A stretch of DNA of 64,000 bases from Listeria goaensis. GTDB taxonomy: Bacteria > Bacillota > Bacilli > Lactobacillales > Listeriaceae. Below the pieces are notes generated by a model. It was given only the letters and a program-made list of their open reading frames with translations. It did no database searches and had not been told where the DNA came from. The position numbers were made by a program, and so were the translations under genes. Positions 38,137-47,749 of this stretch are shown here, one piece after another. The first letter of the stretch is position 1. Each line of letters starts with the position of its first letter. The stretch spans positions 1 to 64,000 of the forward strand of contig NZ_FYBQ01000005.1 of the NCBI RefSeq assembly GCF_900186125.1, written 5' to 3'.

Positions 38137-39087
38137 TTATTTTCCTTTAATGTAATTGATGCCGTCTGCTTTTGGCGCTTCTGCTTTACCAATGAAGCCG
38201 ACAAGTGCCAAGATTGTTAAGACGTAAGGTGCAATTTGTAAATAGATATCTGGGATTTCTTTGAAGAATGGCAATGAGCCTCCCGTGATGGCAAGACATT
38301 GTGCAAATCCAAAGAAAATAGCAGCGCCCATTGCACCAAGCGGATTCCATTTACCAAAGATCATGGCAGCTAGCGCCATGTAACCTTGTCCTGAAATTGT
38401 TGCATGACCGAAGTCTAACGTAAAGGACTGTGCGTATACAGCACCACCTAGGCCACCTAAAATACCAGAAATAATCACACCTTGATAACGCATGAAGCGT
38501 ACTTTTATCCCCATCGTGTCAGCCGCAAGCGGATGCTCCCCAACCGAACGAAGACGAAGTCCAAAACGTGTTTTATAAATGATGAACCAAGAGAGTATTG
38601 CGAATAAAATCGCCACATAACTCATAACTGGCACATTCATGAAGAAAATTTCACCAATAAATGGAATATCTTTTAAACCAGGAATATCCGGTTTCCCAAA
38701 ATAATAGGTGATTTGATCCGTTTGACCTTTATCATAAATGACTTTTACGAGAAAAAGTGAAAGTCCTGTAGCTAAAAAGTTAATCGCTACACCCGAAATA
38801 ACATGATCAGCACGGAAATTAATCGTTGCAACTGCATGGACAAGGGAAAATATCCCACCAACAAGCATCGCTGCAATTAGTGATATCCACGGAGTTAACG
38901 CACCAAAGACATCTTGAAAAGTAAGGTTAAAGACGATTGCCGAGAATGCACCCATGACCATCATACCTTCTAGCCCGATGTTAACGACACCGCCTCGTTC
39001 AGAATAAACGCCGCCAAGTGCTGTGAAAATTAGTGGTCCTGCCATGAGTAACGTACTGGAAACTATCGTTGCTAAAATCGCAGTCAT
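38137..39087 (-). CDS. nupQ: Nucleoside ABC transporter permease (NupQ/BmpD-type)
   Basis: 316 residues, about nine membrane segments, BPD_transp_2 family with the EAA-like loop (YSERGGVVNIGLEGMMVMGA) typical of BmpA-type importers. Last gene of the operon nupO-nupP-nupQ; its ATG overlaps the nupP stop by 4 bases. In Bacillus subtilis this importer (with NupN/YufN) takes up guanosine and other nucleosides. Substrate inferred from the family. Confidence 0.9.
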   Translation of the reverse strand: MTAILATIVSSTLLMAGPLIFTALGGVYSERGGVVNIGLEGMMVMGAFSAIVFNLTFQDVFGALTPWISLIAAMLVGGIFSLVHAVATINFRADHVISGVAINFLATGLSLFLVKVIYDKGQTDQITYYFGKPDIPGLKDIPFIGEIFFMNVPVMSYVAILFAILSWFIIYKTRFGLRLRSVGEHPLAADTMGIKVRFMRYQGVIISGILGGLGGAVYAQSFTLDFGHATISGQGYMALAAMIFGKWNPLGAMGAAIFFGFAQCLAITGGSLPFFKEIPDIYLQIAPYVLTILALVGFIGKAEAPKADGINYIKGK

Positions 39088-40145
39088 TCTGCTTTCGCCC
39101 CTTTCTTAAATTTCGCCATCGTCCAACGAATGATATAACTAGATGCTACAAAGAAAATAATAAGGGCGATGATGACATTAACTAATTCATTTGGAACTCC
39201 TGCAACAGCTGGCATATTGAGCGCACCAATTTTAAGGGCACCAAATAGTAAAGCCGCGAAGATAATTCCAATCGGAGAGCTTCCGCCGAGTAGGGCTACG
39301 GCGATTCCGTCAAAGCCGATACCAGGCGAGGCACTCAGGACGTATGCATTTCCATATGTACCAAGGCCTTCCATAACGCCGCCAAGTCCTGCTAGACCAC
39401 CTGCAATGACCATTGACATAACGATTGTTTTCTTAACGCTCATTCCGGCATACTGGGAAGCGTTTTCGTTAAAACCAACTGCTTCAATTTCATAACCAAA
39501 TGTTGTTTTATTTAGCATCAGCCAAATAATTAAAGCGAAGCCAAGTGCAATTAAAATCCCCCAGTGCAAGGTCGAATATTGTGTGATTTCTTGCAAGAAC
39601 GCGGATTGTAGCGAAGCACTTTCGCCAACAGTTTTGGTTTTATCAAGCCCATCGGTTAAGAGATTTTGAACGACATAGTTGAAAATATAAAGCGCCGTAT
39701 AGTTAAGCATGATAGTTACAATAACTTCATTTACGCGCAAAGTTGCTTTTAATATCCCTGGAATGAACGCCCAAAATGCGCCAAAAAGGATACCGGCAAT
39801 AACGGCTAGTGGCAAATGAATCCATTTCGTTAAGCCGTCAAATTGTAGCGCGACGATAATCGATCCTAGCCAGCCCATAAGCATTTGCCCTTCTGCTCCG
39901 ATATTGAAAAGCCCTGCTTTAAACGCAACCGCTACTGAAAGCCCGACTAAAATGTAAGGCGTCGATTGACGAATGGTTTCACCAATGTAGTAAGGTTGAC
40001 CGACAACGCCGTCAATCAGAGCGGAATAACCAGCAATTGGATCATAGCCAAAAACAAGCATGATGATAGCTCCGGAGATGAGTCCCAAAATAACGGCAGT
40101 CACGGGAATAACAAGTGCATTTAACATACTTTTGACTTTACTCAT
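39084..40145 (-). CDS. nupP: Nucleoside ABC transporter permease (NupP/BmpC-type)
   Basis: 353 residues, about ten membrane segments, BPD_transp_2 family (FNIGAEGQMLMGWLGS is the coupling loop). It overlaps nupO by 8 bp at its start and nupQ by 4 bp at its end, so the three are translated together. Forms the pore with NupQ. Confidence 0.9.
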   Translation of the reverse strand: MSKVKSMLNALVIPVTAVILGLISGAIIMLVFGYDPIAGYSALIDGVVGQPYYIGETIRQSTPYILVGLSVAVAFKAGLFNIGAEGQMLMGWLGSIIVALQFDGLTKWIHLPLAVIAGILFGAFWAFIPGILKATLRVNEVIVTIMLNYTALYIFNYVVQNLLTDGLDKTKTVGESASLQSAFLQEITQYSTLHWGILIALGFALIIWLMLNKTTFGYEIEAVGFNENASQYAGMSVKKTIVMSMVIAGGLAGLGGVMEGLGTYGNAYVLSASPGIGFDGIAVALLGGSSPIGIIFAALLFGALKIGALNMPAVAGVPNELVNVIIALIIFFVASSYIIRWTMAKFKKGAKAE

Positions 40146-41676
40146 GAACTTCTTCCTCCGTTTCTGCCTTTACTTTCGAGCCAGCCATTAAGAGTCCTAG
40201 TTCTTGTTCCGTTGTTTCTTCTGGCTTCACGATAGCTACGATTTTGCCTTCGTAAATAACCGCGATTCGGTCACTCACATTCATAATTTCATCAAGTTCA
40301 AACGACATTAAAAGAACCGCTTTTCCTTTATCGCGCTGCTCAATCAAGCGACGGTGAATAAACTCGATTGCCCCAACATCTAACCCACGTGTTGGTTGAG
40401 CCGCAATAAGAAAATCAGGGTCGCGACTTACTTCCCGAGCTATAATCGCTTTTTGTTGATTCCCCCCTGAAAGGGCTTTTGCTGCCACGTATTCGCTACT
40501 TGCGCGCACATCATATTCTTCAATTAAACCACGCGCAAAATCATACATCGCTTTATGATTTAAAAAGCCTTTACTTGAGATTGGTTTCTTATAATACGTT
40601 TGAAGCGCAATATTTTCGCCTAAACTCATCTCGAGCACTAAACCATGTTTATGGCGATCCTCTGGAATATGTCCTAACCCAGATTCTGTAATTTTACGCG
40701 GTTTATTGTTTTCAATAGATTGTCCGTTTAATTTAATCGTGCCTGCCGAAACTTTTGTCAAACCGCTAATGGCTTGAATCAATTCACTTTGTCCATTTCC
40801 ATCTACACCAGCAATCCCAACAATTTCTCCTGCACGAACAGACAAGTTTAAACCACGGACGCTTTCAACGCCTCGTGCTTCTTTTACTACTAAGTCTTTC
40901 ACTTCAAGAACATCTTTACCGGGAGTAGCTGGTTTTTTCTCCGTTGTAAAGACGACTTCACGACCAACCATCATATTCGCTAGTTCTTGTGGATTTGTTT
41001 CGGAAACATTAACAGTTCCCATTCCTTTACCACGTCGAATAACAGTGACACGGTCACATACATCCATAATTTCTTTTAATTTGTGCGTAATTAAAATAAT
41101 CGATTTCCCTTCTTTAATTAAAGCGCGCATAATTTGAATGAGCTCTTTAATTTCTTGCGGCGTAAGCACCGCTGTTGGTTCATCAAAAATTAAAATATCT
41201 GCACCACGATAAAGTGTTTTTAGAATTTCAACACGTTGCTGCATTCCAATTGAGATATCTCGTACAACGGCATGCGGATCTACACGTAAACCATAACGAT
41301 CAGAAATTTCTTGAATTTCTTGAATGGCCTTTTTCTGTTCAATGACGCCAAATTTATTAGGTTCTTTACCTAAAATAATATTTTCTGCCACTGTGAATTT
41401 GTCGACAAGCATAAAGTGTTGGTGGACCATTCCAATACCGAGATCATTAGCTTTATTTGGGCTATGAATATCTTCTTTTTGACCTCTTACGCGAATTTCA
41501 CCACCATCTGGTTCATACAAACCGAATAGTACGTTCATTAGTGTCGACTTTCCTGCGCCATTTTCACCTAACAAAGCATGGATCTCTCCCTGCTTTAACT
41601 GTAAGGTAATGTTATCGTTAGCTACAAATCCAGAAAACTCCTTTCTGATTCCTAACATTTCAATAACATAATCCAC
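40138..41676 (-). CDS. nupO: Nucleoside ABC transporter ATPase (NupO/BmpB-type)
   Basis: 512 residues from GTG 41676 with AAGGGAGTG upstream; the frame is open to 41730 but lacks a site there. Two ABC domains in one chain: the first has Walker A GENGAGKST and Walker B ILIFDEPTAVL; the second has GVDGNGQSE in place of a normal Walker A and LSGGNQQKAIIARE as signature, the usual asymmetry of the sugar/nucleoside class. It drives the NupPQ permease. tcsA upstream encodes the binding protein, but a hairpin and a separate promoter lie between. Confidence 0.92.
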   Translation of the reverse strand: MDYVIEMLGIRKEFSGFVANDNITLQLKQGEIHALLGENGAGKSTLMNVLFGLYEPDGGEIRVRGQKEDIHSPNKANDLGIGMVHQHFMLVDKFTVAENIILGKEPNKFGVIEQKKAIQEIQEISDRYGLRVDPHAVVRDISIGMQQRVEILKTLYRGADILIFDEPTAVLTPQEIKELIQIMRALIKEGKSIILITHKLKEIMDVCDRVTVIRRGKGMGTVNVSETNPQELANMMVGREVVFTTEKKPATPGKDVLEVKDLVVKEARGVESVRGLNLSVRAGEIVGIAGVDGNGQSELIQAISGLTKVSAGTIKLNGQSIENNKPRKITESGLGHIPEDRHKHGLVLEMSLGENIALQTYYKKPISSKGFLNHKAMYDFARGLIEEYDVRASSEYVAAKALSGGNQQKAIIAREVSRDPDFLIAAQPTRGLDVGAIEFIHRRLIEQRDKGKAVLLMSFELDEIMNVSDRIAVIYEGKIVAIVKPEETTEQELGLLMAGSKVKAETEEEVHE

Positions 41677-41868
41677 ATTCTCACTCCCTTTATCCGCTTC
41701 TTCAAAACGGAAAAACAGCCACTCGCGCATTTCTCACGAAAGACGCCGCCTCTCCCCGATCAGTCTAAAAGCGATTCTCGAGTTTTTTATCCGTTTATAT
41801 CAATGCACTTTTCTGTAAAAATATGTATGTACGATAAATCCTAGTATCAATAAAAAAGGCATCACTTT

Positions 41869-41897
41869 ATTTTATTTCTATTTGCTTTCCAATGCAA
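41869..41897 (-). promoter_or_regulatory. Sigma-A promoter of nupOPQ
   Basis: Minus strand TTGCAT (41892-41897), 17-bp spacer, TAAAAT (41869-41874). The leader to GTG 41676 is about 185 nt; I recognise no riboswitch in it. Confidence 0.65.
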
Positions 41898-41961
41898 TCA
41901 TAATTTATAAAAAAACAAAAATATCTTTTGGGTTTCTTAGTAAAAGGGTTTACCTATCACT

Positions 41962-41975
41962 AGAAAGCGGTTTCA
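41962..41975. promoter_or_regulatory. cre-like site upstream of nupOPQ
   Basis: AGAAAGCGGTTTCA fits the CcpA consensus TGWAANCGNTNWCA at all but the first base. It lies about 65 bp upstream of the nupO -35, where CcpA could activate or block read-through from tcsA. Confidence 0.5.
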
Positions 41976-41992
41976 TTTAGAAATTGAATGAC

Positions 41993-42014
41993 AGGCCGCC
42001 AGTGGAGGCGGCCT
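41993..42014 (-). terminator. GC-rich hairpin after tcsA
   Basis: Arms AGGCCGCC and GGCGGCCT (8 bp) with a 6-nt loop, 18 bp past the tcsA stop. The following minus-strand bases (GTCATTC) are not a T run, so it may act as a stabiliser or partial terminator that gives more binding protein than transporter. Confidence 0.5.
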
Positions 42015-42031
42015 TGCCAGTCTTTATTTCA

Positions 42032-43108
42032 TCACGGTTTTTCTGGAACTTTAATTTCACCATCAACAATTTTTTGCTTATATTCGTCAACTTTTTTCAG
42101 AATATCAGCAGAAATATTTTCTTGATGTGGAGATAGTCCAACAGCATCCTTATCTAAACCATATTCGATTTTCTCGCCGCCAGGGAAATCCCCTGCTTTA
42201 GCACGAGTAGATAAGTCTTTAACAGCGATATCAACACGTTTAATTTCAGAAGTTAAAGTAACATTGTACTCTTTACCATCGTTTGCTTTAACTTTTCCTT
42301 CGTCCCATTGGTCACGGTCAACACCGATTACCCAAACAGCACGGCTAGGATCTTTTTTCTTCAAGTTTTTCGCTTCTGCAAACACACCGTTACCAGTGCC
42401 GCCAGCAGCATGGAAGATAACATCTACGCCGCTTGAATACATTGTCGAAGCAATTTGTTGTCCTTTATCTGCTTTTGCAAAATCATTTGCATATTGAACA
42501 TCAATTTTCGCATCAGGATTTACAGCTTTTACACCTTCAGTGAAACCAGCTTCAAAACGGTCAATAACTTCACCCTTAACACCGCCGACAAAACCAACTT
42601 TATCAGTCTTCGTAGTAAGTCCAGCTACTACACCAACTAAGAAAGATCCGTCATTGTCTTTAAATCCGATACTTACAACATTATCACGATCATCAATGTT
42701 ATCATCGACAATAGCAAAGTGATTATCTGGATTTTGCTTAGAAACTGTTTCAATCGCTTCTTTTAATTTGTAACCAATACCGAAAATTAAATCATAATCA
42801 GAACGAACAGCTGTGTTTAAGTTTGTTTTGTAATCAGCTTCAGATGCAGATTGCAAGTAGTTATAGCCATCTGTACCTTTTTTCATGTCGTTATCTTTAC
42901 CGAACGCTTGAAGACCTTCCCAAGCTGATTGGTTAAATGAACGATCATCTACACCGCCAGTATCAGTAACCATAGCAACAGTGAAGTTTTTATCACTATC
43001 TTTGCTACCTCCGCTTTTACTATCCGAATCATTCGAACCACAAGCTCCCAAAACTAAAGCAGAAGCTAAAACTGTTGTTAGTGCTAAAGCAAATGTACGC
43101 TTTTTCAC
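42032..43108 (-). CDS. tcsA: Nucleoside-binding lipoprotein TcsA (BmpA family)
   Basis: 358 residues from GTG 43108, nine bases after GGGAGG. Signal peptide with lipobox LGAC (Cys23), a Ser/Asp/Lys-rich linker, then a BmpA/PnrA periplasmic-binding fold (VAMVTDTGGVDDRSFNQSAW, the family hallmark). It captures nucleosides outside the membrane and hands them to NupOPQ downstream. In L. monocytogenes the homologue is the CD4 T-cell-stimulating antigen. The upstream region carries cre-like sites and a perfect inverted repeat. Confidence 0.94.
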   Translation of the reverse strand: MKKRTFALALTTVLASALVLGACGSNDSDSKSGGSKDSDKNFTVAMVTDTGGVDDRSFNQSAWEGLQAFGKDNDMKKGTDGYNYLQSASEADYKTNLNTAVRSDYDLIFGIGYKLKEAIETVSKQNPDNHFAIVDDNIDDRDNVVSIGFKDNDGSFLVGVVAGLTTKTDKVGFVGGVKGEVIDRFEAGFTEGVKAVNPDAKIDVQYANDFAKADKGQQIASTMYSSGVDVIFHAAGGTGNGVFAEAKNLKKKDPSRAVWVIGVDRDQWDEGKVKANDGKEYNVTLTSEIKRVDIAVKDLSTRAKAGDFPGGEKIEYGLDKDAVGLSPHQENISADILKKVDEYKQKIVDGEIKVPEKP

Positions 43109-43158
43109 CTGCAAACCCCTCCCAAGAGATAAAATGTCAGCTAGATTTAACGGTTTAC

Positions 43159-43172
43159 TACGAACATTCGTA
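43159..43172. promoter_or_regulatory. Inverted repeat in the tcsA leader
   Basis: TACGAACATTCGTA has perfect 6-bp arms (TACGAA/TTCGTA) around CA. It lies about 50 bp before the start codon, a place for a repressor or purine-type regulator; the protein is unknown. Confidence 0.4.
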
Positions 43173-43220
43173 TCTTTTTAGGATATGTAAGTTCCCTTTT
43201 TGCTAAAAACGAAAATTCTT

Positions 43221-43360
43221 TGTAAACGTATACCTCTAACTGTTTTTAATATACCATGTTCTGCCTTAGAAATAAACAATGAAAGTCACATTTTTTAAAT
43301 ACAAGTAAATTCCGAAAATTTATTTTTATTCTAAACCCGTTCACTTAGTAAGCGTTTACA
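43221..43360. promoter_or_regulatory. Two cre-like sites upstream of tcsA
   Basis: AGTAAGCGTTTACA (43347-43360) matches the CcpA consensus at 13 of 14 positions. TGTAAACGTATACC (43221-43234) is weaker with two mismatches. A minus-strand extended -10 (TGGTATATT) lies between them near 43247-43255, so the pair brackets a probable promoter. Confidence 0.5.
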
Positions 43361-43373
43361 TTTATTTCTAAAG

Positions 43374-43403
43374 AAAAACCAGTTCAAAAAATGAGCTGGT
43401 TTT
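43374..43403 (-). terminator. Terminator of ftsK
   Basis: Arms AAAAACCAGTTC (43374-43385) and GAGCTGGTTTT (43393-43403) with a 7-nt loop and minus-strand T run, just past the ftsK stop. Confidence 0.85.
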
Positions 43404-43408
43404 CGTTA

Positions 43409-45691
43409 TTATTCTTCCCCTTCAATTCGTTCAACGTTCACTCGGCGGGGTTTACTACCTTCATGTGGACCGACTACTCCGCGTTGCTCCATCTCGTCAA
43501 CGAGTCTAGCAGCCCGGTTATAGCCAATTCTGAATTTCCGTTGTAACATCGAAACAGAAGCGGTTTGCATCTCTATGACAAGCTGGACGGCTTCATTGTA
43601 AAGTTCATCTTCACTTTCTTCTGCTACATCAGGCACATCATCTGGAATCATTTCTTCGTTATACTGCGCTTTTTGTTGCGCAATCACGAAATTCACCACT
43701 TTTTCTACTTCTTCATCGGATAAAAACGCACCTTGTACACGTGTTGGCTTACTTGAACCTACAGGTAAGAACAACATATCACCACGGCCTAGTAACTTCT
43801 CAGCGCCTCCCATGTCTAGAATTGTTCGCGAATCCGTTGCGCTAGAAACCGCAAAAGCAATGCGTGAAGGAATATTTGCTTTAATTACACCCGTTATGAC
43901 ATCTACAGAAGGACGTTGCGTAGCAATAATGAGGTGGATACCAGCGGCACGCGCCATTTGAGCGAGTCTCGTAATGGCATCTTCCACATCATTTGAAGCA
44001 ACCATCATTAAATCAGCAAGCTCATCGACAATGACGACAATAAATGGCAATTCTGCTTGTTTTTCTTCATTTTCTTCGTTATGGCGGCGAACATGTTCAT
44101 TATATCCTTCCATGTTTCGTGTCCCAGTACGTGAGAACAAATCATAGCGTCGTTCCATTTCAGCGACTACTTTTTGCAAGGCTTGTGCCGCTTTTTTCGG
44201 ATTGGTTACGACAGGTGCTAATAAGTGTGGAATGCCATTATATACATTTAGCTCGACCATTTTAGGGTCAATCATCATCATTTTCACTTCATGCGGCTTG
44301 GCACGGAGTAAAATACTTGTGATGATGCCATTAATACAAACTGATTTCCCGCTACCTGTTGAACCTGCAACGAGTAGATGAGGCATTTTGTTTAAATGGG
44401 CTAACGTTGCCTCGCCGGAAATATCACGCCCGAGCGCAATTTGGAGTTTATCTTCAGGTTTATTTTGGCTGTTATTCTCAAGCACTTCACGCAATGTGAC
44501 GACTGCCACATTTTGGTTGGCAACTTCAATACCAATAGCCGATTTCCCTGGAATTGGTGCCTCGATACGGATATCTTTCGCTGCAAGGGCAAGCGCAATA
44601 TCGTCGTTTAGCGAAACAATTCGGCTTACTTTCACACCAACTGCGGGTTGCACTTCATATTTGGTAACAGCGGGTCCTAAATGCACCTGTGTTATTTTCG
44701 CCTTTACACCGAAACTTTCAAATGTTTCTTCCAGTTTCCTAGCATTCGCTTTAATTTGGTCATACTCCGCAGATTGATCGGTCGGCTTAGCTTCTACCAA
44801 TAAATCAAGAGGAGGCAATTGATAGATTTCATTTTCAAAAGACTCTTGTTCAAATTTCAATTCAGCTTGAACAACTTCCTCTTTTTTCTCCTCCGCGATA
44901 GTTTCTACAACAGGTTCTGGAGCTTGATTTTGGCTGAAATTAGAAATAATCGGTGGCAATTTTTCTTCGACGTTTTCTTTTTTAGGTTCCTCAGCTAGTT
45001 CTTTTGGTAATTCATTTTCTTTTGCTAGCTGTTTTTGCTCGCGCTCAGCTTTTCTTTCTTTGCTTTTTTCATTCCAAGCTTTGCATTTTTGGACAACGAA
45101 AGTTACCGCTTGTTTGACTTTTTCTTTCACAACAGCAAGCGGAACTCCAGAGGCAAAACACAAACCTACGAAGACAAGAATAAGTCCGATTATATTTGTT
45201 CCTACTTTAGACACGAGAAAATAAGTAATCGAGGACACGAAAGCCCCAATCATTCCGCCCCCAACGGTTAGGACAGTGCTTGGGTGAATGAGGTTTGTGA
45301 ACGCAACTTCCCAAGAATATTCCAAAAACGCTCTGTCTGCTGGAAGGTTTTGCGCGATAAAAGTCATATGTAAAAGGGTTGCGAGTCCGATAAATATTAA
45401 GTAAATGCCAATGAGTCTTTTCGAAAACATTTTCGGTCGCACGCGTTTAATCATCAAATAGCCACCGAGAATAACAAGGCCAATTAGCAGGCCATAGCTA
45501 AGCGAGCCAACTAATAGTTCGCCGAGCGCGTAGACGTGTTGGCCGATAAACCCTAATTTGAATATACCAACGAGTCCTAATGCAATTAAAATAAGACCTG
45601 TAATTTCGAAACGAAAAATAGGATTATTTTTTTTCTTTGAACGCGAATTTGTTCGTTTGCGCGTCGCCGTTTTTTTCTTTTGAGTTGCCAA
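43409..45691 (-). CDS. ftsK: DNA translocase FtsK/SpoIIIE
   Basis: 760 residues from TTG 45691, placed eight bases after AAGGTGG; a GTG four codons upstream is possible but has a poorer site. Layout: basic N-tail, four membrane segments (about 30-175), an acidic Lys/Glu linker, the FtsK motor (Walker [13 protein letters not shown]; Walker [13 protein letters not shown]) and a C-terminal gamma winged helix ([20 protein letters not shown]) that reads KOPS-like sequences. It pumps chromosome DNA through the division septum. Confidence 0.95.
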   Translation of the reverse strand: MATQKKKTATRKRTNSRSKKKNNPIFRFEITGLILIALGLVGIFKLGFIGQHVYALGELLVGSLSYGLLIGLVILGGYLMIKRVRPKMFSKRLIGIYLIFIGLATLLHMTFIAQNLPADRAFLEYSWEVAFTNLIHPSTVLTVGGGMIGAFVSSITYFLVSKVGTNIIGLILVFVGLCFASGVPLAVVKEKVKQAVTFVVQKCKAWNEKSKERKAEREQKQLAKENELPKELAEEPKKENVEEKLPPIISNFSQNQAPEPVVETIAEEKKEEVVQAELKFEQESFENEIYQLPPLDLLVEAKPTDQSAEYDQIKANARKLEETFESFGVKAKITQVHLGPAVTKYEVQPAVGVKVSRIVSLNDDIALALAAKDIRIEAPIPGKSAIGIEVANQNVAVVTLREVLENNSQNKPEDKLQIALGRDISGEATLAHLNKMPHLLVAGSTGSGKSVCINGIITSILLRAKPHEVKMMMIDPKMVELNVYNGIPHLLAPVVTNPKKAAQALQKVVAEMERRYDLFSRTGTRNMEGYNEHVRRHNEENEEKQAELPFIVVIVDELADLMMVASNDVEDAITRLAQMARAAGIHLIIATQRPSVDVITGVIKANIPSRIAFAVSSATDSRTILDMGGAEKLLGRGDMLFLPVGSSKPTRVQGAFLSDEEVEKVVNFVIAQQKAQYNEEMIPDDVPDVAEESEDELYNEAVQLVIEMQTASVSMLQRKFRIGYNRAARLVDEMEQRGVVGPHEGSKPRRVNVERIEGEE

Positions 45692-45801
45692 TATTTTCCC
45701 CACCTTATTCTCAGTTTCTCATGAAAATCCTGCTTTATTATAACATATTTCAACTTCGCTTGACTCATTCAAAAGTCCTATTTACCAAACAAATGTACGT
45801 A

Positions 45802-45838
45802 AAAAACCGCAACACTTAATGGAAAAGTCGCGGTTTTC
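45802..45838 (-). terminator. Terminator of the clpP1-like gene
   Basis: Arms AAAACCGC (45803-45810) and GCGGTTTT (45830-45837) with A and T runs on the outside and a partly paired 19-nt loop. It lies 4 bp after the stop codon. Confidence 0.7.
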
Positions 45839-45841
45839 TTG

Positions 45842-46408
45842 TTACAATTCGGCACCACTTTGAATAATTTTATTGACAATGCCGTATTCAATCGCTGCAT
45901 TAGCAGAAAGCCAAAAATTACGATTGGTGTCTTTTGCAATTTTGTCAAGCGGTTGTCCAGTTGCTTCGCTAATCATACGGTTAATTCGTTCACGCATTCT
46001 AATAATTTCACGCGCTTCAATTTCGATTTCGCTATTTTGACCTTGCCCCCCACCAAGAGGCTGATGAATCATGTAATGCGTGTTCGGCAAGCTAAAACGA
46101 TTTTTCTTTTTAGCTGCTAAATAAATTGTGATGCCTGGACTAGCCACCCAGCCAGTGCCGATAATACGGACTTCCGGTTTGACAAAACGTATCATATCAT
46201 GAATTGTATCTCCTGCTTCAATATGGCCACCTAGGCTATTAATAAAGATTGTAATCGGATTATCATTCAAAGATTCTAAAAGCAACAACTGACTAAAAAC
46301 TTCTTTGGCTAAATCTTGATTAATTTCGCCGTATATTAAAATGGTCCGATTATCAATCATTTTTCGTGTTAATAAATGATTAATGTCTTGGTTTCTGTCT
46401 ACTTCCAT
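45842..46408 (-). CDS. clpP1: ClpP1-type protease subunit with Asn in the triad
   Basis: 188 residues from ATG 46408 (GAGGAGTG upstream). ClpP fold with nucleophile Ser90 (WVASPGI) and His115 (HYMIHQPLGGG). The third triad residue, normally Asp in DTxRD, is Asn164 (DTNRNFW). The same Asp-to-Asn change is known for ClpP1 of L. monocytogenes, which is inactive alone and works in mixed complexes with ClpP2. So this is probably ClpP1, but at another locus, next to ftsK. A TepA-type Clp protease is the alternative; its sequence differs more. Confidence 0.85.
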   Translation of the reverse strand: MEVDRNQDINHLLTRKMIDNRTILIYGEINQDLAKEVFSQLLLLESLNDNPITIFINSLGGHIEAGDTIHDMIRFVKPEVRIIGTGWVASPGITIYLAAKKKNRFSLPNTHYMIHQPLGGGQGQNSEIEIEAREIIRMRERINRMISEATGQPLDKIAKDTNRNFWLSANAAIEYGIVNKIIQSGAEL

Positions 46409-46552
46409 TCTGCACTCCTCTTCAAAACAATTTATTTGTTCATTGTACCTTTTTGAGCAAACAAGTTCAAAAGATATGTGTAGTAGACTATAGAAAACTT
46501 CAAAATAAAACGCAAGCACACCTTCCACAGACAATGAACGAGAGAATTTGCG

Positions 46553-46619
46553 TGCATTGAACTAACAGTTTCCCCGAGGCCAGAAATCCGAAATTTGCTG
46601 TTTGTCAGAGTTCAGTGCA
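46553..46619. other. Long intergenic hairpin between yitT and clpP1
   Basis: TGCATTGAACT (46553-46563) pairs with AGTTCAGTGCA (46609-46619) with one wobble, continued by AACAG/CTGTT inside, giving a stem of about 16 bp around a 30-nt loop. It starts 3 bp past the yitT-like stop. No T run follows on the minus strand; on the plus strand TTTTAT follows. Confidence 0.5.
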
Positions 46620-46621
46620 TT

Positions 46622-47545
46622 TTATAAATGCGGCGTCCGTTTCGGTCTCATTTTACCGCCGCGGACTTCTGACATACTTCCGCCAACTGCCAAAAAGGCC
46701 TCTGGATCAATGTCGTCTAAAATCGCTTTTAATTTGACTTCTTCAAACCGAGAAATAATAACAAAAATCACTTTGCCCGTATGGCCTGAATAACCGCCAG
46801 TAGAATCAAGATAGGTCACACTTTTGCCAATTTGCTCCATAATTTCAAGCCCAATTTCTTCATAGTACTTGCTGATAATAAAAGCACTTTTTGATTCGTC
46901 CATTCCTTGAATGACAATATCAATGACTTTATACGCTAAAAAGTATGTAATGAGAGAATACATCGCTCTATCCCAATTAAAAGCAAATCCTGCTACACAA
47001 AAAATAATAATATTGATGACCATAATGATTTGTCCTGTAGAAAAAGGCGTTTTACCATTAATGATGATGGAAACAATTTCCGTCCCGTCAAGCGCCCCTC
47101 CGTTACGAATTACAAGTCCCACGCCTAGTCCAAGCGTCACACCGCCAAAAACAGTTGCGAGCAGTAAATCATCTGTTACAGGTTCAAAATCATGCAGTAA
47201 AAGTGTCACAATAGACATGACCGCAATGCCATACAATGTGAATAAAGCAAATACTTTACCAATATGCCGGTAACCGAGAATAAAGAAAGGAATATTTAAA
47301 ACAAAGGTTAATATACCTAGAGGAAGCGGCGAAAGTTGCGAGATAATAATGGAAATCCCCACTACGCCACCATCTAAAATTTGATTATTTACGAGGAAAA
47401 GTTCAAGGCCGACACCCATTAATATTGCGCCGACAGTAATAATAAAAATTTTATAGAACAGCCACTTTATTTTTTTACGCCTACGAATCTTCACTTCTCG
47501 TAATGCTTGTTCTTCTAAAAAATCCGAGTTTACTTGCAAAGCCAT
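46622..47545 (-). CDS. YitT-family membrane protein with DUF2179 domain
   Basis: 307 residues from ATG 47545. About five membrane segments (residues 30-200, e.g. IFIITVGAILMGVGLELFLV), followed by a soluble C-terminal DUF2179 domain (about 220-300, VTYLDSTGGYSGHTGKVIFV). Family function is unresolved; members are scattered through Bacillus genomes. The first codons overlap an earlier GTG. It is divergent from trhO with about 200 bp between. Confidence 0.88.
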   Translation of the reverse strand: MALQVNSDFLEEQALREVKIRRRKKIKWLFYKIFIITVGAILMGVGLELFLVNNQILDGGVVGISIIISQLSPLPLGILTFVLNIPFFILGYRHIGKVFALFTLYGIAVMSIVTLLLHDFEPVTDDLLLATVFGGVTLGLGVGLVIRNGGALDGTEIVSIIINGKTPFSTGQIIMVINIIIFCVAGFAFNWDRAMYSLITYFLAYKVIDIVIQGMDESKSAFIISKYYEEIGLEIMEQIGKSVTYLDSTGGYSGHTGKVIFVIISRFEEVKLKAILDDIDPEAFLAVGGSMSEVRGGKMRPKRTPHL

Positions 47546-47749
47546 CACTTCCTGTTTTCCGCATTTTATCTCTTTTTAGTATAGCATAGCCACTTTTAAG
47601 TTGTATAGAAACTTCATTTGGTGAAGTACTTTTACACTTGCCGAATTCTCCTTACTTATAGTAAGATAAAAGGTGCGCAACTTGTGGAGAATAGCATAAC
47701 AATGCGTATCTTTTCACATAATAAATTAATAAAATAAGGGTGATAAAAA

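Noticed and set aside
41677-41862. Possible riboswitch in the 185-nt nupO leader
   Set aside because: No known aptamer core or terminator hairpin was recognised; only the promoter is supported.
43115-43408. Possible purine riboswitch upstream of tcsA
   Set aside because: I looked for the conserved core of guanine/adenine riboswitches and did not find it; the region instead holds cre-like sites and a palindrome.
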